Shown: positions 9,061 to 20,222 of the stretch, piece after piece
Layout: each line of letters opens with the position of its first letter
Numbering within the stretch: the first letter of the stretch is position 1
Assembly (NCBI GenBank): GCA_001929475.1
Contig: LXFE01003900.1
Span: forward strand, 1,286-38,876
Origin: Neolecta irregularis DAH-3
Taxonomy: Eukaryota > Ascomycota > Neolectomycetes > Neolectales > Neolectaceae
Reading direction: 5' to 3'
Length of the DNA: 37,591 nucleotides
The notes under the pieces: generated by a model
The model's input: only the letters and a program-made list of their open reading frames with translations
What the model was told of the DNA's origin: nothing
The model's database searches: none
Program-made: the position numbers and the translations under genes

Positions 9061-10668
9061 CTACTTGCCTATGCAAAATGATCGAAATATTTCGCCAAGA
9101 ACTTCTTCCGAGTCCACGCGACCCGAAATTCTACCCAAAGCATCTGCCGCTATCCGGAGATCCTCTGCGTTAATTACCACATCTTGCGTGTCGCCCGCTG
9201 TAATCTGTTAGAAAAAAGTCAAAATACTTAACTACCCAAAAATGAGTCCAAACTTGCAATACAGTTCCGTAAAAGTACGCGATGCCGTTCTTGTGTTGCA
9301 ACTACTTGATCCCCAGTAAATGTCATTTCTTTAAATATCTCCATTAGCCCTTCCAAAAACGCCTCGATGCCCTCCTTCGTTGTACATGAAAGGCCAAATA
9401 TCATTTTGGCATCCAATCCAGTTTTGTGCATATACTGGCTACGCATCCCATCATCCATGGGCATTGAATCAACTTTATTAACGGCTAGGACGACCTTTTG
9501 TTCCTCCCTGGCGTTGCTAATTTGATTCTTCAAATGGATTGTGATTTCTTCGCCTGCGGGTACCACGCAGATTTTCAAATCACTGTTTTCTGCTCTTTCC
9601 ACTGCACGTCTGATTCCTTCCATTTCGATTTCGTCGTGACTCTTTCTCAGCCCAGCAGTATCGCCAACGATGACTGGATAACCGCCTACATCTAAAGTCA
9701 CGTCGACGATATCCCGAGTCGTTCCAGCAATGGAAGATACGATACTGGCCGACCGTCCTGCGAGAGTATTGAGAAGAGATGATTTCCCTGCGTTCGGTGG
9801 ACCTAAAAGAGCAACATGAATCCCTGAACGAAGAATTTCTCCTTTCAGCGATGAGGTAAGATGAGATTCGAGGTTTTCGCGAAGAGATTTCGCAATACTT
9901 CTCGCTTCCTAATTAGAAAATAGAATGTGCAACACTAATGAACACACCTAACTCGTAGCTTCCCTCGTCAATTTCTTCATCTTCACCAAAATCAATGATT
10001 GCTTCGACAAGTCCTCGAGCCTTGATAATCTGCCCCCTCCAAGATTCGTAAAGATTCAGGAGTTCTCCCTATTATGAGCACTTTTTACAAATTCTCTCGA
10101 AGTATACTCCAGCCAGTCTTACAGCGCTTCTTCTCTGTTCCTCTGTCTCTGCGTTTATGAGATCGTTTATTCCTTCCGCAGTCGTCAAATCCATTTTTTC
10201 ATTTTCGAACGCTAGTTCTGTGAATTCTCCCGGTTGTGCGTAACGGGTATTATCAATACAAGAAATGGCATCCAGCACGGCTCTTTGTACTCCTCGTCCA
10301 CCATGTATATGTAATTCAAACATATCTTGACCAGTGAATGAATGCGGCGCCTGGAAGTAAAGAAGTAAGCACGAATCAAGAAGAATTTTGGTTTTTGGGT
10401 GATGAATTTTTCGAAGTGCTGCAAATCGGGGAGAGGGTATCGAATGAGTCATCTGATTTATGATTTCTCTAGTCCTTGGGCCGGATATTCGGATGACTGA
10501 GATCGCGGACCTTCCTGGAGGAGTAGATAAAGCATAGATTGTTGTGAAGTCTGTTGACAGCGACTGCTGTACAAAGCGTCTGGATTTTCCATAATGATTC
10601 GCATGATTTAAAGGCCACTGACTGGATCGATTTGTGGTACTCAAACGAAAAAGCAGGGCTCTGTTCAT
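9061..10668 (-). CDS. MSS1: Mitochondrial tRNA-modification GTPase Mss1 (MnmE/TrmE)
   Basis: Four exons (10668-10108, 10068-9946, 9908-9236, 9197-9061; introns 39, 37 and 38 nt) encode 497 residues. Mss1 works with Mto1 to make the cmnm5 modification of wobble uridine in mitochondrial tRNAs. The N-terminal folate-binding domain shows [20 protein letters not shown] and [20 protein letters not shown]. The helical domain has [13 protein letters not shown]. The G domain has the P-loop [12 protein letters not shown], switch [16 protein letters not shown] and NKVD. The protein ends in FCIGK, the conserved C-terminal cysteine motif. The chosen start (MNRALLFRL) gives a basic presequence typical of mitochondrial import; a longer frame upstream is less likely. 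The last intron has two acceptors eight bases apart, and only the distal one keeps the frame. Confidence 0.95.
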
Positions 10669-10842
10669 AAAACCCTCACCAAGTGCAATTTGATTGATTT
10701 TGGAACGTTGACAATAGGGATCAATCAGTGGGCTGCGAAAAATTACACATCCGAACATCATTAAGCTAAGACTATTAACTACAATACAGAACCCCATAAT
10801 TAAAATTATACTGCGTGACTATACCTTCAAGATCTAATATCA

Positions 10843-13289
10843 TCAATATACCCCATTTAGTGCGATATCGATCCAACAAGATTCTTCTTCTTCATTTCCA
10901 CCCATTGCAGCCACATCATTCGCGGGTTCAACGACCTGAATCTCCGAATTTTGATTGTTTTCTTCGACAGACATATTCACGGACTGTGAGACCATGATTC
11001 CAGAGACTAAATTTTGGGTAGCAGGGGCTACTGATTCGTGCTTAAGTGTTCCAATCGTTGAAGCTTTTCTACCCCAATTTTTTTCACTGGAAGGGTCAAC
11101 CAGTTGGGCTGCCCCTGAGAATTCGCGGTGTGCCTGACGGGTAAACGCAGCATATGTTGAAGGTCCTTGGAAGACTCGTTGTTGAGCGATAAAGAGACTC
11201 AAAGGGGTAAACATAAGGTGTGAGCTAGGATTCATTCGTGAGTGGATTGGCATGATAACTCGCAAAAGGATAAGTGTGGCAAATTGGTCTGGATATGACC
11301 AGTGATGACACGGAACTCGTATACATTCGGACAAAAGGATAGCGTCGTTAAAGGAAGGTTCTCCCACTTGCTGATCGAGAGACAAGATAGCTGTATGAAT
11401 ATGCGATCTATGAGTTAGACGAAGACCTCGACAAGGAGAGACTACTTGAATTGCTGTAGGCCAATGTCTTTCACTGTTAGTGTTTGCCGAAGGTCTCGAA
11501 GAATCGCGGAAACAGTAAAGCCATGGTATGATTCAAGACACTTGACCTGCGACGGCTCTAATAAAGCGAAAGGTAATCGAACCGCCGGGACCAAATGTCT
11601 CTTATCCTCATGAACAAGGACTTTAAATCCTCGTTGCACATTTGCTCGAAGTGCAAATAATCCCAGGTATACACCTGGAGCAAGCGATTGATCCAGACCG
11701 AGGTAGTTTTTCATCAGATTAATATGGTCGATTGCTGATTCCTGGGAAATTTGCATTGAGCGAGAGATTTCGGGAACAATGACATTAGCATCAACGAATC
11801 GATATCCGGCAGCTGATAATTTGGACAATTCATTCTTGTTGACATGACGGACCAAGAATAAAAATTGACCTTTCCCGAAATAGGGGAAAGCGGCCTCCGG
11901 GTCTTTACCAACTGATCCCTTACTATTCTTGCTCTTTGTCTTCCCCGTTTGGATAATCTCATCGTAAATGACACCGATGTTCTCGAGAGATTCATGCATG
12001 TCATTAGCAAGATCTTGAGCGGCAACACAAAACATCTCTCGGAACGCAATATCGTAATCGATTTCCGTTTCCTTCATATGTTCGAGCGACTTCAAATGCG
12101 ATCGCATCCCTGGTATCAGGTCCTGAATTCCCGCCCAGTTGAAAGAAGCTCGATAGATCCAGTGGAATACCGAATGACTGGTATTAAAGTCGTCGTCAAG
12201 AGAGCGTTCGTGATACTGATCCGTAATTTCCTTCGAAGGGAAGATGCCGTCAGTCGTGACCATGACAAGTCCGTCGGGAGTGAAAACTGCAGCCGCCAGA
12301 ACAACCTTTTGTGCACGATCTTTACGAGCCTGGGCACGTCTAGTGGCAGCGAAAGTGGACGCGAGGAGAAGTACACATGCTGCGACAGACTACCATTAGC
12401 CAACGAAGGAAAAGATAAAACACGAACAATGACACCAACGAAAATGGCCGTTGTTTTTCGAGATAAACTGCCACCTGCTGAAGCATTTTCGAAAAGTGCA
12501 TATTGGGTACCTATTGCAGCTGTCCAATGCATTCCGGACACTGCACCAGCAAGGACCATAGCGCAAATAACGCGTTTCCATAGCTGGTCTGCCCATTTGG
12601 ACCGAAGCGAGAAAAAAACCGCTAATGCTACGTTCGTTGCTACAATAGCAATAATCACCTACGGTCAGAGATTACTCTTACAAGGTTACTTGCCGACCCA
12701 ATAACGTTAGCGGGTTGATAGACACTCTTGTAGTTGGATATCCCTTCCTGGCCCTATGAATCGTCAAATAGGCCGCGATCTGATGCAACATACGAGATAG
12801 TGCATTCCCACAATCGCGAGTCCTCCAAAAGTGCCACCAATAGTCATTCGAACGACGCTTTTCTTCTCTCCAGAAGGAATAAGGAAAAAGGCCAGGAGCA
12901 AGACACATATGGGCACAAAGAACGACAAGATAGTATACCCAGGACTATAAGCCAACTGCTCATCAATATCCCCGTCGAATAGGATGATTGCTAGATTTCC
13001 TATGAAGTGCATCGACCTTTCTGTTAATCTGGAAAGCCGAGGCGATGCGAACCATATTGCAACGCCGCCCATTGAGACAGACGAGCCGACTAGGAGAAAC
13101 CAGTTGAAAAGACCTCGCCCAGCAGTTCTTCTCCGCAGCAGTTCGAGTGTGGTAATGCAGCCGAGAAATGAGATGACGAAAGACAACCCAATGTATCCAT
13201 TGGAATGAGTCTGGAGAATGAGTGATGAAGTGCATATGACTTGCCTGGGGAGCAAGTATCTGAACCATTTCGAGAGGGAGCGTATGCAA
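10843..13289 (-). CDS. MHYT-domain membrane signalling protein
   Basis: Seven exons (13289-13245, 13210-13053, 13016-12794, 12753-12694, 12658-12428, 12389-11446, 11407-10843) encode 741 residues. The introns are 34, 36, 40, 35, 38 and 38 nt, two of them GC-AG. The N-terminal part (to about residue 260) is a seven-helix MHYT module with three copies of the motif: SMHFIGN, GMHYLGQ and GMHWTAA. In bacteria this module is proposed to bind copper and sense O2, CO or NO. A long soluble part follows (RKDRAQKVVLAAAVFTPDGL, then GIFPSKEITDQYHE, FREMFCVAAQDLA, YFGKGQFLFLVRHV), well conserved in filamentous fungi but without a known activity. The tail is Ser/Gln/Asn-rich. An internal ATG (13268) is an alternative start. 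It is divergent from ALG11 across about 860 bp. The family is certain; the signal sensed is not. Confidence 0.9.
12659..12693 (-). other. 35-nt GC-AG intron in the MHYT gene
   Basis: Removing 35 nt between TCG|GCAAGT and CCGTAG|GTG joins YQPANVIGS to VIIAIVATN in frame and deletes stop codons. The nearby GT donors give either a stop or an intron of only 23 nt. CTGAC serves as branch site. Confidence 0.75.
13211..13244 (-). other. 34-nt GC-AG intron in the MHYT gene
   Basis: The donor CAG|GCAAGT is the classical GC donor context and the acceptor is CTCCAG. Excision joins VQILAPQ to THSNGYIGLSF in frame, restoring the first conserved membrane helix. Confidence 0.8.
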
Positions 13290-14153
13290 CAGGCGCGGGG
13301 CAGCGGCGCTGCTCCTTTTATTCGATTGTATCTGAAGCAGTTGCCAGCCACCGGACGATCATCACGGCGTGCGGTGCAGCAGTATACGGCTGCTTCTATG
13401 GGTGGTCCAGTGGCGGTGGCGTACGGCCGGGAGAGGCAATCTGTGCGAATCCCATGAATTTATTGCTTGATGCAGCCCAAGCCGATTTGCTATAAGCAAA
13501 TTTTCACCAGCCTCTATATCCGGCTCCAGGCAGGACACATGCAGTGGGCGAGAGGCTGAAATGTCTCCTCGCAAGACCTCTTCAACCAGAGCCAGTGTCA
13601 TCTTCGTCCGCTCTACCACCGCCAGGGGAGTGAGTTTTAGGAAGACGGGAGGTTGTCTCCCTTTTCTCATTGAAACCCCGGTTGCACCTTTCATTGTCCT
13701 CGTTCAACGGGGAGGAACGAAGCCGATGTGCATGCCTTGCGCGCCTGTTATTTTTGCCACAATACCATTGTACACGGATCAGAACTTTAAGACACCGCAA
13801 GCTGTTCGTGATCGAATAAATCATGAGACCTACATTTTTAGACTTGTGATAGAAATGACTTCCGATCATCGCGTGGATGTACCATGGCTGCATCATTTCT
13901 GAACTTGTACCTGTTGATATGGCACCGTATATAGGAACTGCCAATAACCTTGTATTCTACTGTTCCCCTCAATATACATTCTCTTTCGCCATCTGGCCAT
14001 CCAACATGACTGGTGCGTTGTTTTTTCTCCGCCTCATCCGCCGTATTCGGGAATTCCCACTTCAATTTCGAAGCCCCCCGTGCAAACAACAAGCGCCACC
14101 ATCCGGCGACTCGTCGAAACGGTACCACATCAGAATATCGTCGTTAACCCTCC
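13290..14153. other. Divergent intergenic region MHYT / ALG11
   Basis: This 864-bp region separates two divergent start codons. Several open frames cross it, but none resembles a known protein; the longest minus-strand frame (13582-13944) begins with TTG rather than ATG. I treat it as promoter DNA for both neighbours. Confidence 0.5.
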
Positions 14154-15785
14154 ATGGTCAATCAATACATCCATCTCTTCATCGCCGCCTTCATCATTTT
14201 TTCCTTCATCGGATTTACCTCTTCGTACATTCTCTTCAAATTAATTTGTTACATTGTCGGTAACAAGCTTCGCGGAAAAAGTCTGTCCAAGAGGCAAAAG
14301 TATCAATCAAAAGGAAAACCGAGACGAGTGGTAATTGGGTTTTTTCACCCTTATTGGTAAACAACTTTCTATTATGGGCTTGATATGTTTTCAGTAACGC
14401 TGGAGGTGGCGGGGAAAGAGTTTTGTGGACTGCCATCCGGGATATCCAAAAAGAGTTTGAAAATGTTGTGTGCGTTGTATATACTGGGGATAAACAAGTG
14501 TCCAAGGAAGGGTTGATTGAAAACGTCAAGGTATATTTCAACTTGACAAACATGCTGATATAGTAGACACTGTTTCATCTTGAATTACACCCAGACTCGC
14601 TGCACATTATTCTACTTGAAAAGCGACACCTGGTATCCCAAGAGTCATGGCCGCGGTTCACGATGGTGGGTCAATCTTTAGGATCCATGATTCTCGCTTA
14701 CGAAGCAATTTCAAAACTAGTTCCAGATATCTTTATCGGTACTACAGTATTATCTCATTCATAACTGAGCGATAGATACAATGGGTTATGCATTCACCCT
14801 TCCTTTAGTCTCCCATATTCTCGATATCCCGACTTCTGCATATATTCACTATCCTACAATTTCCAGCGATACATCGTCTCAAATTCCCCCTTCAAACTGG
14901 CCCAAAAAGCTTTATTGCAACATTTTCAAATATTTCTATGGATGGGCAGGCAGTGCAGTTGATTTGGTGATGACCAATTCTTCGTGGACAGCGGGCCATA
15001 TCGATTCTTCCTTTGGAATGAAGAGTGTCGTTGTTTACCCTCCTTGTAATACCGAATCACTTCGATCGATTGACATCAGTCGACAACGAAAGAAAGAGAT
15101 ACTATATCTTGCACAGTACCGACCGGAGAAGAATCATGAATTAGTACTTCATTCTTTCAAGCTGTATCTCGAAAGATTTGATAAGAAGAAAGAGGCAAAA
15201 TTAATCCTAGTCGGCTCAATTCGTGGACCAAAAGACTCTGAGCGGGTGTTAATGTTAAAAAAACAAGCTAGAGATCTCGATATTGAGGATAACATAGAGT
15301 TCATAATCGAGGCCTCTTGGGAGGAGGTTGTTGGATGGTTGAGAAGAGCTTGGATCGGTGTAAATGCAATGTGGAATGAGCATTTCGGGATTGGTATTGT
15401 GGAATACATGGTTCACTTCCAATATACAAAAGACACTGATTTAAGGCTGCCGGACTGATTCCTATTGTTCACAATTCGGGTGGACCGATACTTGATATAG
15501 TTGTTCCTTTTGAAGGGCAACCTACCGGTACACAGTACCTTTTCTTCTGTGTTGATCAAACTAGGTTTCCATGCAAATACAGCAGAAGAGTTCGCAGAAG
15601 CATTCAATTCGGCTTTTACCATTGAGGATCCACAGTCAAGGCGTTTGCGAGCTCGCGAGACATCACAGAATTTCTCTGAGGAGAAGTTTAGCCAGCTTTG
15701 GCTAAGGCAAGTGGATATCCTATTAAAAACTGAGACTCTGCGGAGAAGAGAGCGCATATATCGAACCGGGATCAAAGAAGACTAA
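14154..15785 (+). CDS. ALG11: Alg11 alpha-1,2-mannosyltransferase
   Basis: Six exons (14154-14356, 14395-14530, 14567-14738, 14776-15410, 15446-15527, 15565-15785; introns 38, 36, 37, 35 and 37 nt) encode 482 residues. Alg11 adds the fourth and fifth mannoses to the dolichol-linked glycan on the cytosolic face of the ER. An N-terminal membrane anchor ([19 protein letters not shown]) is followed by the GT-B fold: [17 protein letters not shown] across the first junction, [38 protein letters not shown], and the E-x7-E nucleotide-sugar motif in [19 protein letters not shown], which spans the fourth junction. The second intron ends TAGTAG; only the distal AG is usable because the proximal one would leave an in-frame TAG in the message. 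Length is normal for fungi. Confidence 0.95.
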
Positions 15786-15946
15786 GATTCCCCTTGATAT
15801 CAACCAAAGTATCCCTACAGGGTTACTAGATATCCATTCATATCATCAAGACATTCATTAGCCTGCTTGAAAAGCGGAAATGGAAAACAGAATATAGACT
15901 TGATATAGCCTAATTTGACACTTCGTAAAGCATCCTATCAGCGAAT

Positions 15947-16239
15947 TCAAACGACTACACCTTCACCAGTAACTTTCTTTCCTGTTTTCTTAATCGTGTC
16001 TAAGATTTCATCTTTCGAGGCGTTCGAAGTGACAGTAACAGTCTGCTGCTCCATGTCAAATTGAACGTCGCTGACATCTACTCAATATTAACTAGAGTGA
16101 TGGATATGAAGTTTCTCACCATCTCTACGCTTCAAAACTTTTCCGATAGCAGTGCTACAACCTGCACAAGTCATCGCAACGTTATATAGGTACTAAATAT
16201 CAAGAAGCCGAGCCGCATAATTGACCTGCGTACCTGCAT
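15947..16239 (-). CDS. ATX1: Atx1 copper metallochaperone
   Basis: Three exons (16239-16234, 16192-16120, 16077-15947; introns 41 and 42 nt) encode 69 residues. Atx1 carries Cu(I) in the cytosol to the P-type ATPase Ccc2 in the Golgi and also protects against oxidative stress. The heavy-metal fold is clear: YLYNVAMTCAGCSTAIGKVL with the MTCxGC copper site, then DVSDVQFDMEQQTVTVTS and DEILDTIKKTGKKV. The first coding exon is only ATGCAG. I chose it because no ATG lies between the acceptor and the metal site other than the Met of MTCAGC itself, and beta-strand 1 needs the residues before it. The gene is convergent with ALG11 (161 bp between stops) and invisible without splicing. Confidence 0.9.
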
Positions 16240-17670
16240 GAAACCAAAGGTAAGTTATGTGAGAAGAAATTAAGGCGGCGTTTTATTACAATCGGTCTAA
16301 TCTGAACCGGTTTAGTTAAAGGATGTGCGCTGCTTTTTGTTATCGCTGGAATTAGTGATTCAGCGATACCGGCGCTAGCAACACCTCAATTCCTCGATCA
16401 GTCCTGATTTCTTTTCGTCCCTATTCCCATTTTTTACACAACCACTGATGTAGAAGTAGAACAATGCACTGTACGCTCATTTACCAATAAGAATTGTGAA
16501 TGGGTTCCAGTCATGCTCGAGATCACAATAATGCTTGTGGCACGGTCACCAAGATCAGAGGATTCTCGTCAAATCTACCCAACCACTCTCCCTCCTTATC
16601 AACTTCACTAATCTCCATCAACCTCTCTGATCTGACCGGCCCAGAAGATTACAGGCGTACCCCCTTCCTTTTCCGATTATCCTCCCTGAAGTACCTATTC
16701 CGAGGGGGCTGGCATGCTGCTGGGCAGTTTGCCCGCTTCCAGCGTTTCTCCTCTCTTCCAATTCCGTTGTTGTCTACTAAATTACTTCCAGTTCCAGGGA
16801 GGCTAGTACATTGCTGGGCAGTCTGGCCGCTCTGGGGTGGTTCTCCTTTGTCTTTTCCTATTTCCGTTATTTCTCTTTCTGTTTTGTACTCTTGCCGTCT
16901 GATACCAGCCCGCTGCTGGCGGCTATTTAAAGGTCTGGTCTTCTGTATTGTTAGCCAGCCAATTGTATTAATCTCTTTCCGTTTCTAAGTCTTGACGGCC
17001 CAAGAGATTGAACGCCTATACAACCGCGCTAACCAATCAACAATCTATTATAATCCTATAAACGCCTCAGACCCCCAGCTACATCCTGCCATGCAACATG
17101 CTGCAGAACTATAAAATGCCTCCCAGAATTGTTTCCCTTTTTCCATGCCTATGAAAGAACTGAGTTACACCAATGGCATAGTGTAATTTTTGCAATGGAA
17201 ATATATATATCACAACCTGGAAAATTGCATGAAATGAGTTCCGTTCTTGATATCCATGGATGTTACGATAAGATGAGTATAGTTTCAAGGCCAAGATGAC
17301 TTGAAGCTCTATTACATGCAGTTCCACCTTTTATCCTTGTTACATCTTGTGTGATGAGGCGCCAATTGCCTCGTCCATTACAAGATACTGCAGGCTAACG
17401 AAGACACCCGGATCTTGACGGCGATAACAAGTTTTATTCTCTATATGACCTTTTCTACTGCTGTCCCATGAGAAAGTATATCCGACCAAGACGCGGATGC
17501 GTTTTAATATGCTTGAATGCAATTACTACGAATCTCAAAAGCGTGTGAAAAGCATTGACGCCTTTTGGGGCGCTTCGACGCTCAGTCCCGGCCGAAAGCG
17601 GAACTAAATCAGCTAACCCACTCCTTTACATCAGTTGCAATACACGTTTCCCTTCCTCGCCAATACCACA
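16240..17670. other. 1.4-kb region without a recognised gene
   Basis: I find no convincing gene here. The left part is pyrimidine-rich and contains a diverged direct repeat (16704-16880, listed separately). A 40-codon stretch at 16990-17112 (opening VLTAQEIERLYNRANQ) reads like protein but has no start and is preceded by a stop. It could be a final exon or a relic of a mobile element; SLISINLSDLTGPEDYRR at about 16605 has a faint gag-like look. The right end is presumably the promoter of the gene at 17671 and the far left that of ATX1. Confidence 0.4.
16704..16880. repeat. Diverged direct repeat of about 70 bp
   Basis: Two segments starting near 16704 and 16797 align over about 70 bp with roughly 70% identity by eye. 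Both share GCTGGGCAGT, a following CCGCT and TTCTCCT, then a C/T-rich tail with TTCCGTT. They look like an old local duplication, possibly within a transposon remnant. Confidence 0.45.
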
Positions 17671-18153
17671 ATGGCTCAAGTATTGTCTCCTGTCCCTCCC
17701 CGTCCAGGTATTTTATACCCCCGAATGACCGACTAATCACAAGGCCGTCGACGAAAACCTTTTTCCTGGCTTCAAAGACTCTACAAACGCCCGAAATACC
17801 ACACCCAAGAGTTCCAGCAATTCACACAAACCCCCAGTGCCCAGGCTTCCGTCAAGGCCCCCTCATCCGCCAGTAGCGATGAAAACACAGTTTTCTCGAA
17901 ACACGGAAGACAGAGTAGTGTGGCGACGACAACTACTACGATGGGTTTACATGCTAATCAAAATTTCGCTGGCGATGCAGCTAGTATGTTGACTCTGGCG
18001 AGCAGTTCGCGAAGGATTCCGCGACGCAACAGTTTAGATACAGACGCGAGCATCAAAGCCATCCCACCTCATTCAAGGCCGAGTAGTATTGACACCGATC
18101 GAGCTTCAAGAGGACCGGAGAGTCTTTTTAGTTTTGAGAGTACAAAAAGTTAA
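17671..18153 (+). CDS. Basic Ser-rich protein of unknown function
   Basis: Two exons (17671-17707 and 17744-18153, 36-nt intron with CTAAT branch site) give a 148-residue protein that I do not recognise with certainty. It opens MAQVLSPVPPRPGRRRKPF, followed by SWLQRLYKRPKY, a Pro/Arg-rich, strongly basic patch with an aromatic-basic helix. The rest is Ser/Thr-rich and probably disordered, with SSRRIPRRNSLDTDASIKA, SRPSSIDTD and a final SLFSFESTKS. RRNSLD and RPSSID resemble basophilic kinase sites. The layout resembles small uncharacterised ascomycete proteins beginning with a PPRPGxRRKP-like segment, but this is from memory and no function is known. Coding potential is supported by the intron, which restores a single frame. 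It is convergent with the RhoGAP gene. Confidence 0.65.
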
Positions 18154-18485
18154 TGGGAGGGCTGGGCTTTGTCGGATTGTTCTTTCTTAGCAAATAGGGA
18201 ATGGAGCTACTCTTTGATTTATCAAGGCGTTCGTTTGAATTGAGTCTTTTCTATGAGGGTTTACATATTGATGTTCAAGTCTTCCCTCTGTTTACTTCGC
18301 GGATGACTTATTACAAAATACTGTTGGGAAAGTAGTCAATATTTGGAGATAAATAAGGCTGAAACGAGACGGCGTCATTATAATTTAAACTTTCCTTTCC
18401 AACTTTGATATCAATGATAAACGTTATACTATGCTGATATGTAATCGGAAAAACTGAGTGATTGAACATACCATGAGTGATATCA
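18154..18485. other. Convergent 3' region, no gene seen
   Basis: This 332-bp AT-rich stretch lies between the stop codons of the basic protein gene and the RhoGAP gene. I see no gene or clear structure; it should hold both 3' untranslated regions. Confidence 0.5.
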
Positions 18486-19944
18486 CTAAACGCTTTTCCC
18501 CTCAAACAGATTCTTCAACTGACCTACTTTACCATCGGCCCGGGAGCTCCGCCTTGAACTAGCATTCGAGGGCCTTCTAGAGATCGCAGGTTTTTCAGAA
18601 TTCAAGGTTGGGGTAACACTTCGACTACGACCCTGGGGGTCAGGTGCCATACTCCTGCTACTTGGAGGTGCCATCGTCTCTGGAACTAGTAGCGATGGAT
18701 TGGTGATTATTTCAACTAGAAAGACACCTGCACCGCCAGTCGTAGGGTTGGAAAGCTTCGCATCCAGAAGTGGATTATCTGGGTGGCGGAGAAGGGTCGG
18801 GGCAAGACAAATTGCGAGATTATTGGCATGCATAAGATTTTTGTCAGCGTGTTGCGCAACGTCTAGATGTCAGCAACAGCCCGGTGGAACAAGTACCGCA
18901 GAGTAATTCTGCTATGTAGGTCAAGAGTGTCTTTTGGTTCGTTGAAAGGATTGGAAGTATGTTGGAGCGAATGAAGGCTGGTCTTTTCGGAGAAGAGGCA
19001 AGTTGTTCGAGAGTAGAATATGTTGAGGATGGAAATATGGGATCTTGTAATGATCGAAGGAACAGTTTCAGTATCACCGCAGCTAGATGTGGACTGAAAT
19101 GAGAACTTTTTTGAGCCAGATTTTCGCACCCGTAATCAATCAAAGATACTGGTTGTCCACGATCATACGCATCTCTCGCTTGTTTCAACAAGGCACTGGA
19201 AGGACTTCGACGAAAGATTCCTTCAATATCCAAAGCTCCAGATCAGTTCAGTTGAAAGTAAGGAAAGGCACCATGCACCCGAATAAATTTGACACTATCA
19301 TCCACAACTCTGGGAATACCCTTCTCTCCTTCAGCTCCCATAATCTCATCTAAACTCTTTCCAAAAACAACTCCCTGTTCGCCAAACGAATCTTTGACAA
19401 TGACTTCTTCCTCGAATTTGAGATTATAAATTAACACAGCCGGAGGGATTTCGATTTGTCGTAATGGCACATGAAGAGATAGTTCGCTCAGTGTGTGGAT
19501 GTAACTGATTTTTTTCTTGAATTTTGTCGATACAACTGTGCTGACGATCTCCAGTAACACGCGGATCCACCAGGATGTATGGACGATATAGAGATGCTTG
19601 ATATCCTTTTTGTAGCGGCGTGAAAGAGAGGTGTATGCGCTCATAATCCAAGTCCAGGGCGGCGGTCTCGAAGTACCGCCTGATGAGAAAAGGACAACTG
19701 TATAGTCGGAGCCATCTATGAAAGAGTCGAGGATATTAAGAACGTGAGGCAATAAGGCCTCGTAGTCAATTTTGTCCTGGGGGAAATTGCAGGCTGCGAC
19801 AATGATGAGCGGCTTCCCCTCAAAGTCGACTCCAGCAGGATAAACGATTTTGGTAGCGAGAGATTCAAGAGCAGACATTTGGACATCTAATGTCGCAAAG
19901 GGATCAAAGCTGTTTGTACGACTGGGAGTGCGACTGCGGGACAT
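18486..19944 (-). CDS. BCH/CRAL-TRIO plus RhoGAP protein
   Basis: Three exons (19944-19272, 19235-18897, 18862-18486; introns 36 and 34 nt) encode 462 residues. The N-terminal half (about 30-180) is a Sec14-like BCH domain: KPLIIVAACNFPQ, DYTVVLFSSGG, WTWIMSAYTSLSRRYKKDIK and LYIVHTSWWIRVLLEIV. The C-terminal half (about 190-400) is a RhoGAP domain with the arginine finger in LDIEGIFRRS, a core KSSHFSPHLAAVILKLFLRSL and the conserved NNLAICLAPTLLRH. The tail is Ser/Arg-rich. This order matches animal p50RhoGAP/ARHGAP1 and yeast Ecm25. It should stimulate GTP hydrolysis on a Rho-family GTPase (Cdc42 or Rho), acting on polarity and cell wall; the exact target is unknown. TCF25 lies upstream on the same strand. 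Confidence 0.9.
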
Positions 19945-20222
19945 GCAGGCAAGTCTGACCGGACTGCTGGAGTAGCAGCTCAGAGCAGGGGTAGCGTCAT
20001 ATGCATGATGTATGCGAATATAAACTCCGTACTATTTCCTATATGCGCCTTATCAATGAGAATGAACCATAGCAAGTGTTGATGCTGGAGAGGAAGCACG
20101 GGTGAAATAGTGCGTACTCACTACCGTATGCTGCATAGCATTCATAGACTTGAACTCGAGATTCATATAAACCATGGCAGAGTTGTACAGCATATTAGAT
20201 AGTGCTCTATACTATTACACAC

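Noticed and set aside
13582-13944. Minus-strand frame of 120 codons that looked like a small mitochondrial protein
   Set aside because: It begins with TTG, has no recognisable family pattern, and no splice arrangement improved it. I treat the region as intergenic.
16240-16260. ACTTACCT on the minus strand, like the 5' end of U1 snRNA
   Set aside because: It sits immediately upstream of the ATX1 start, no U1-like sequence follows, and an 8-base match is expected by chance.
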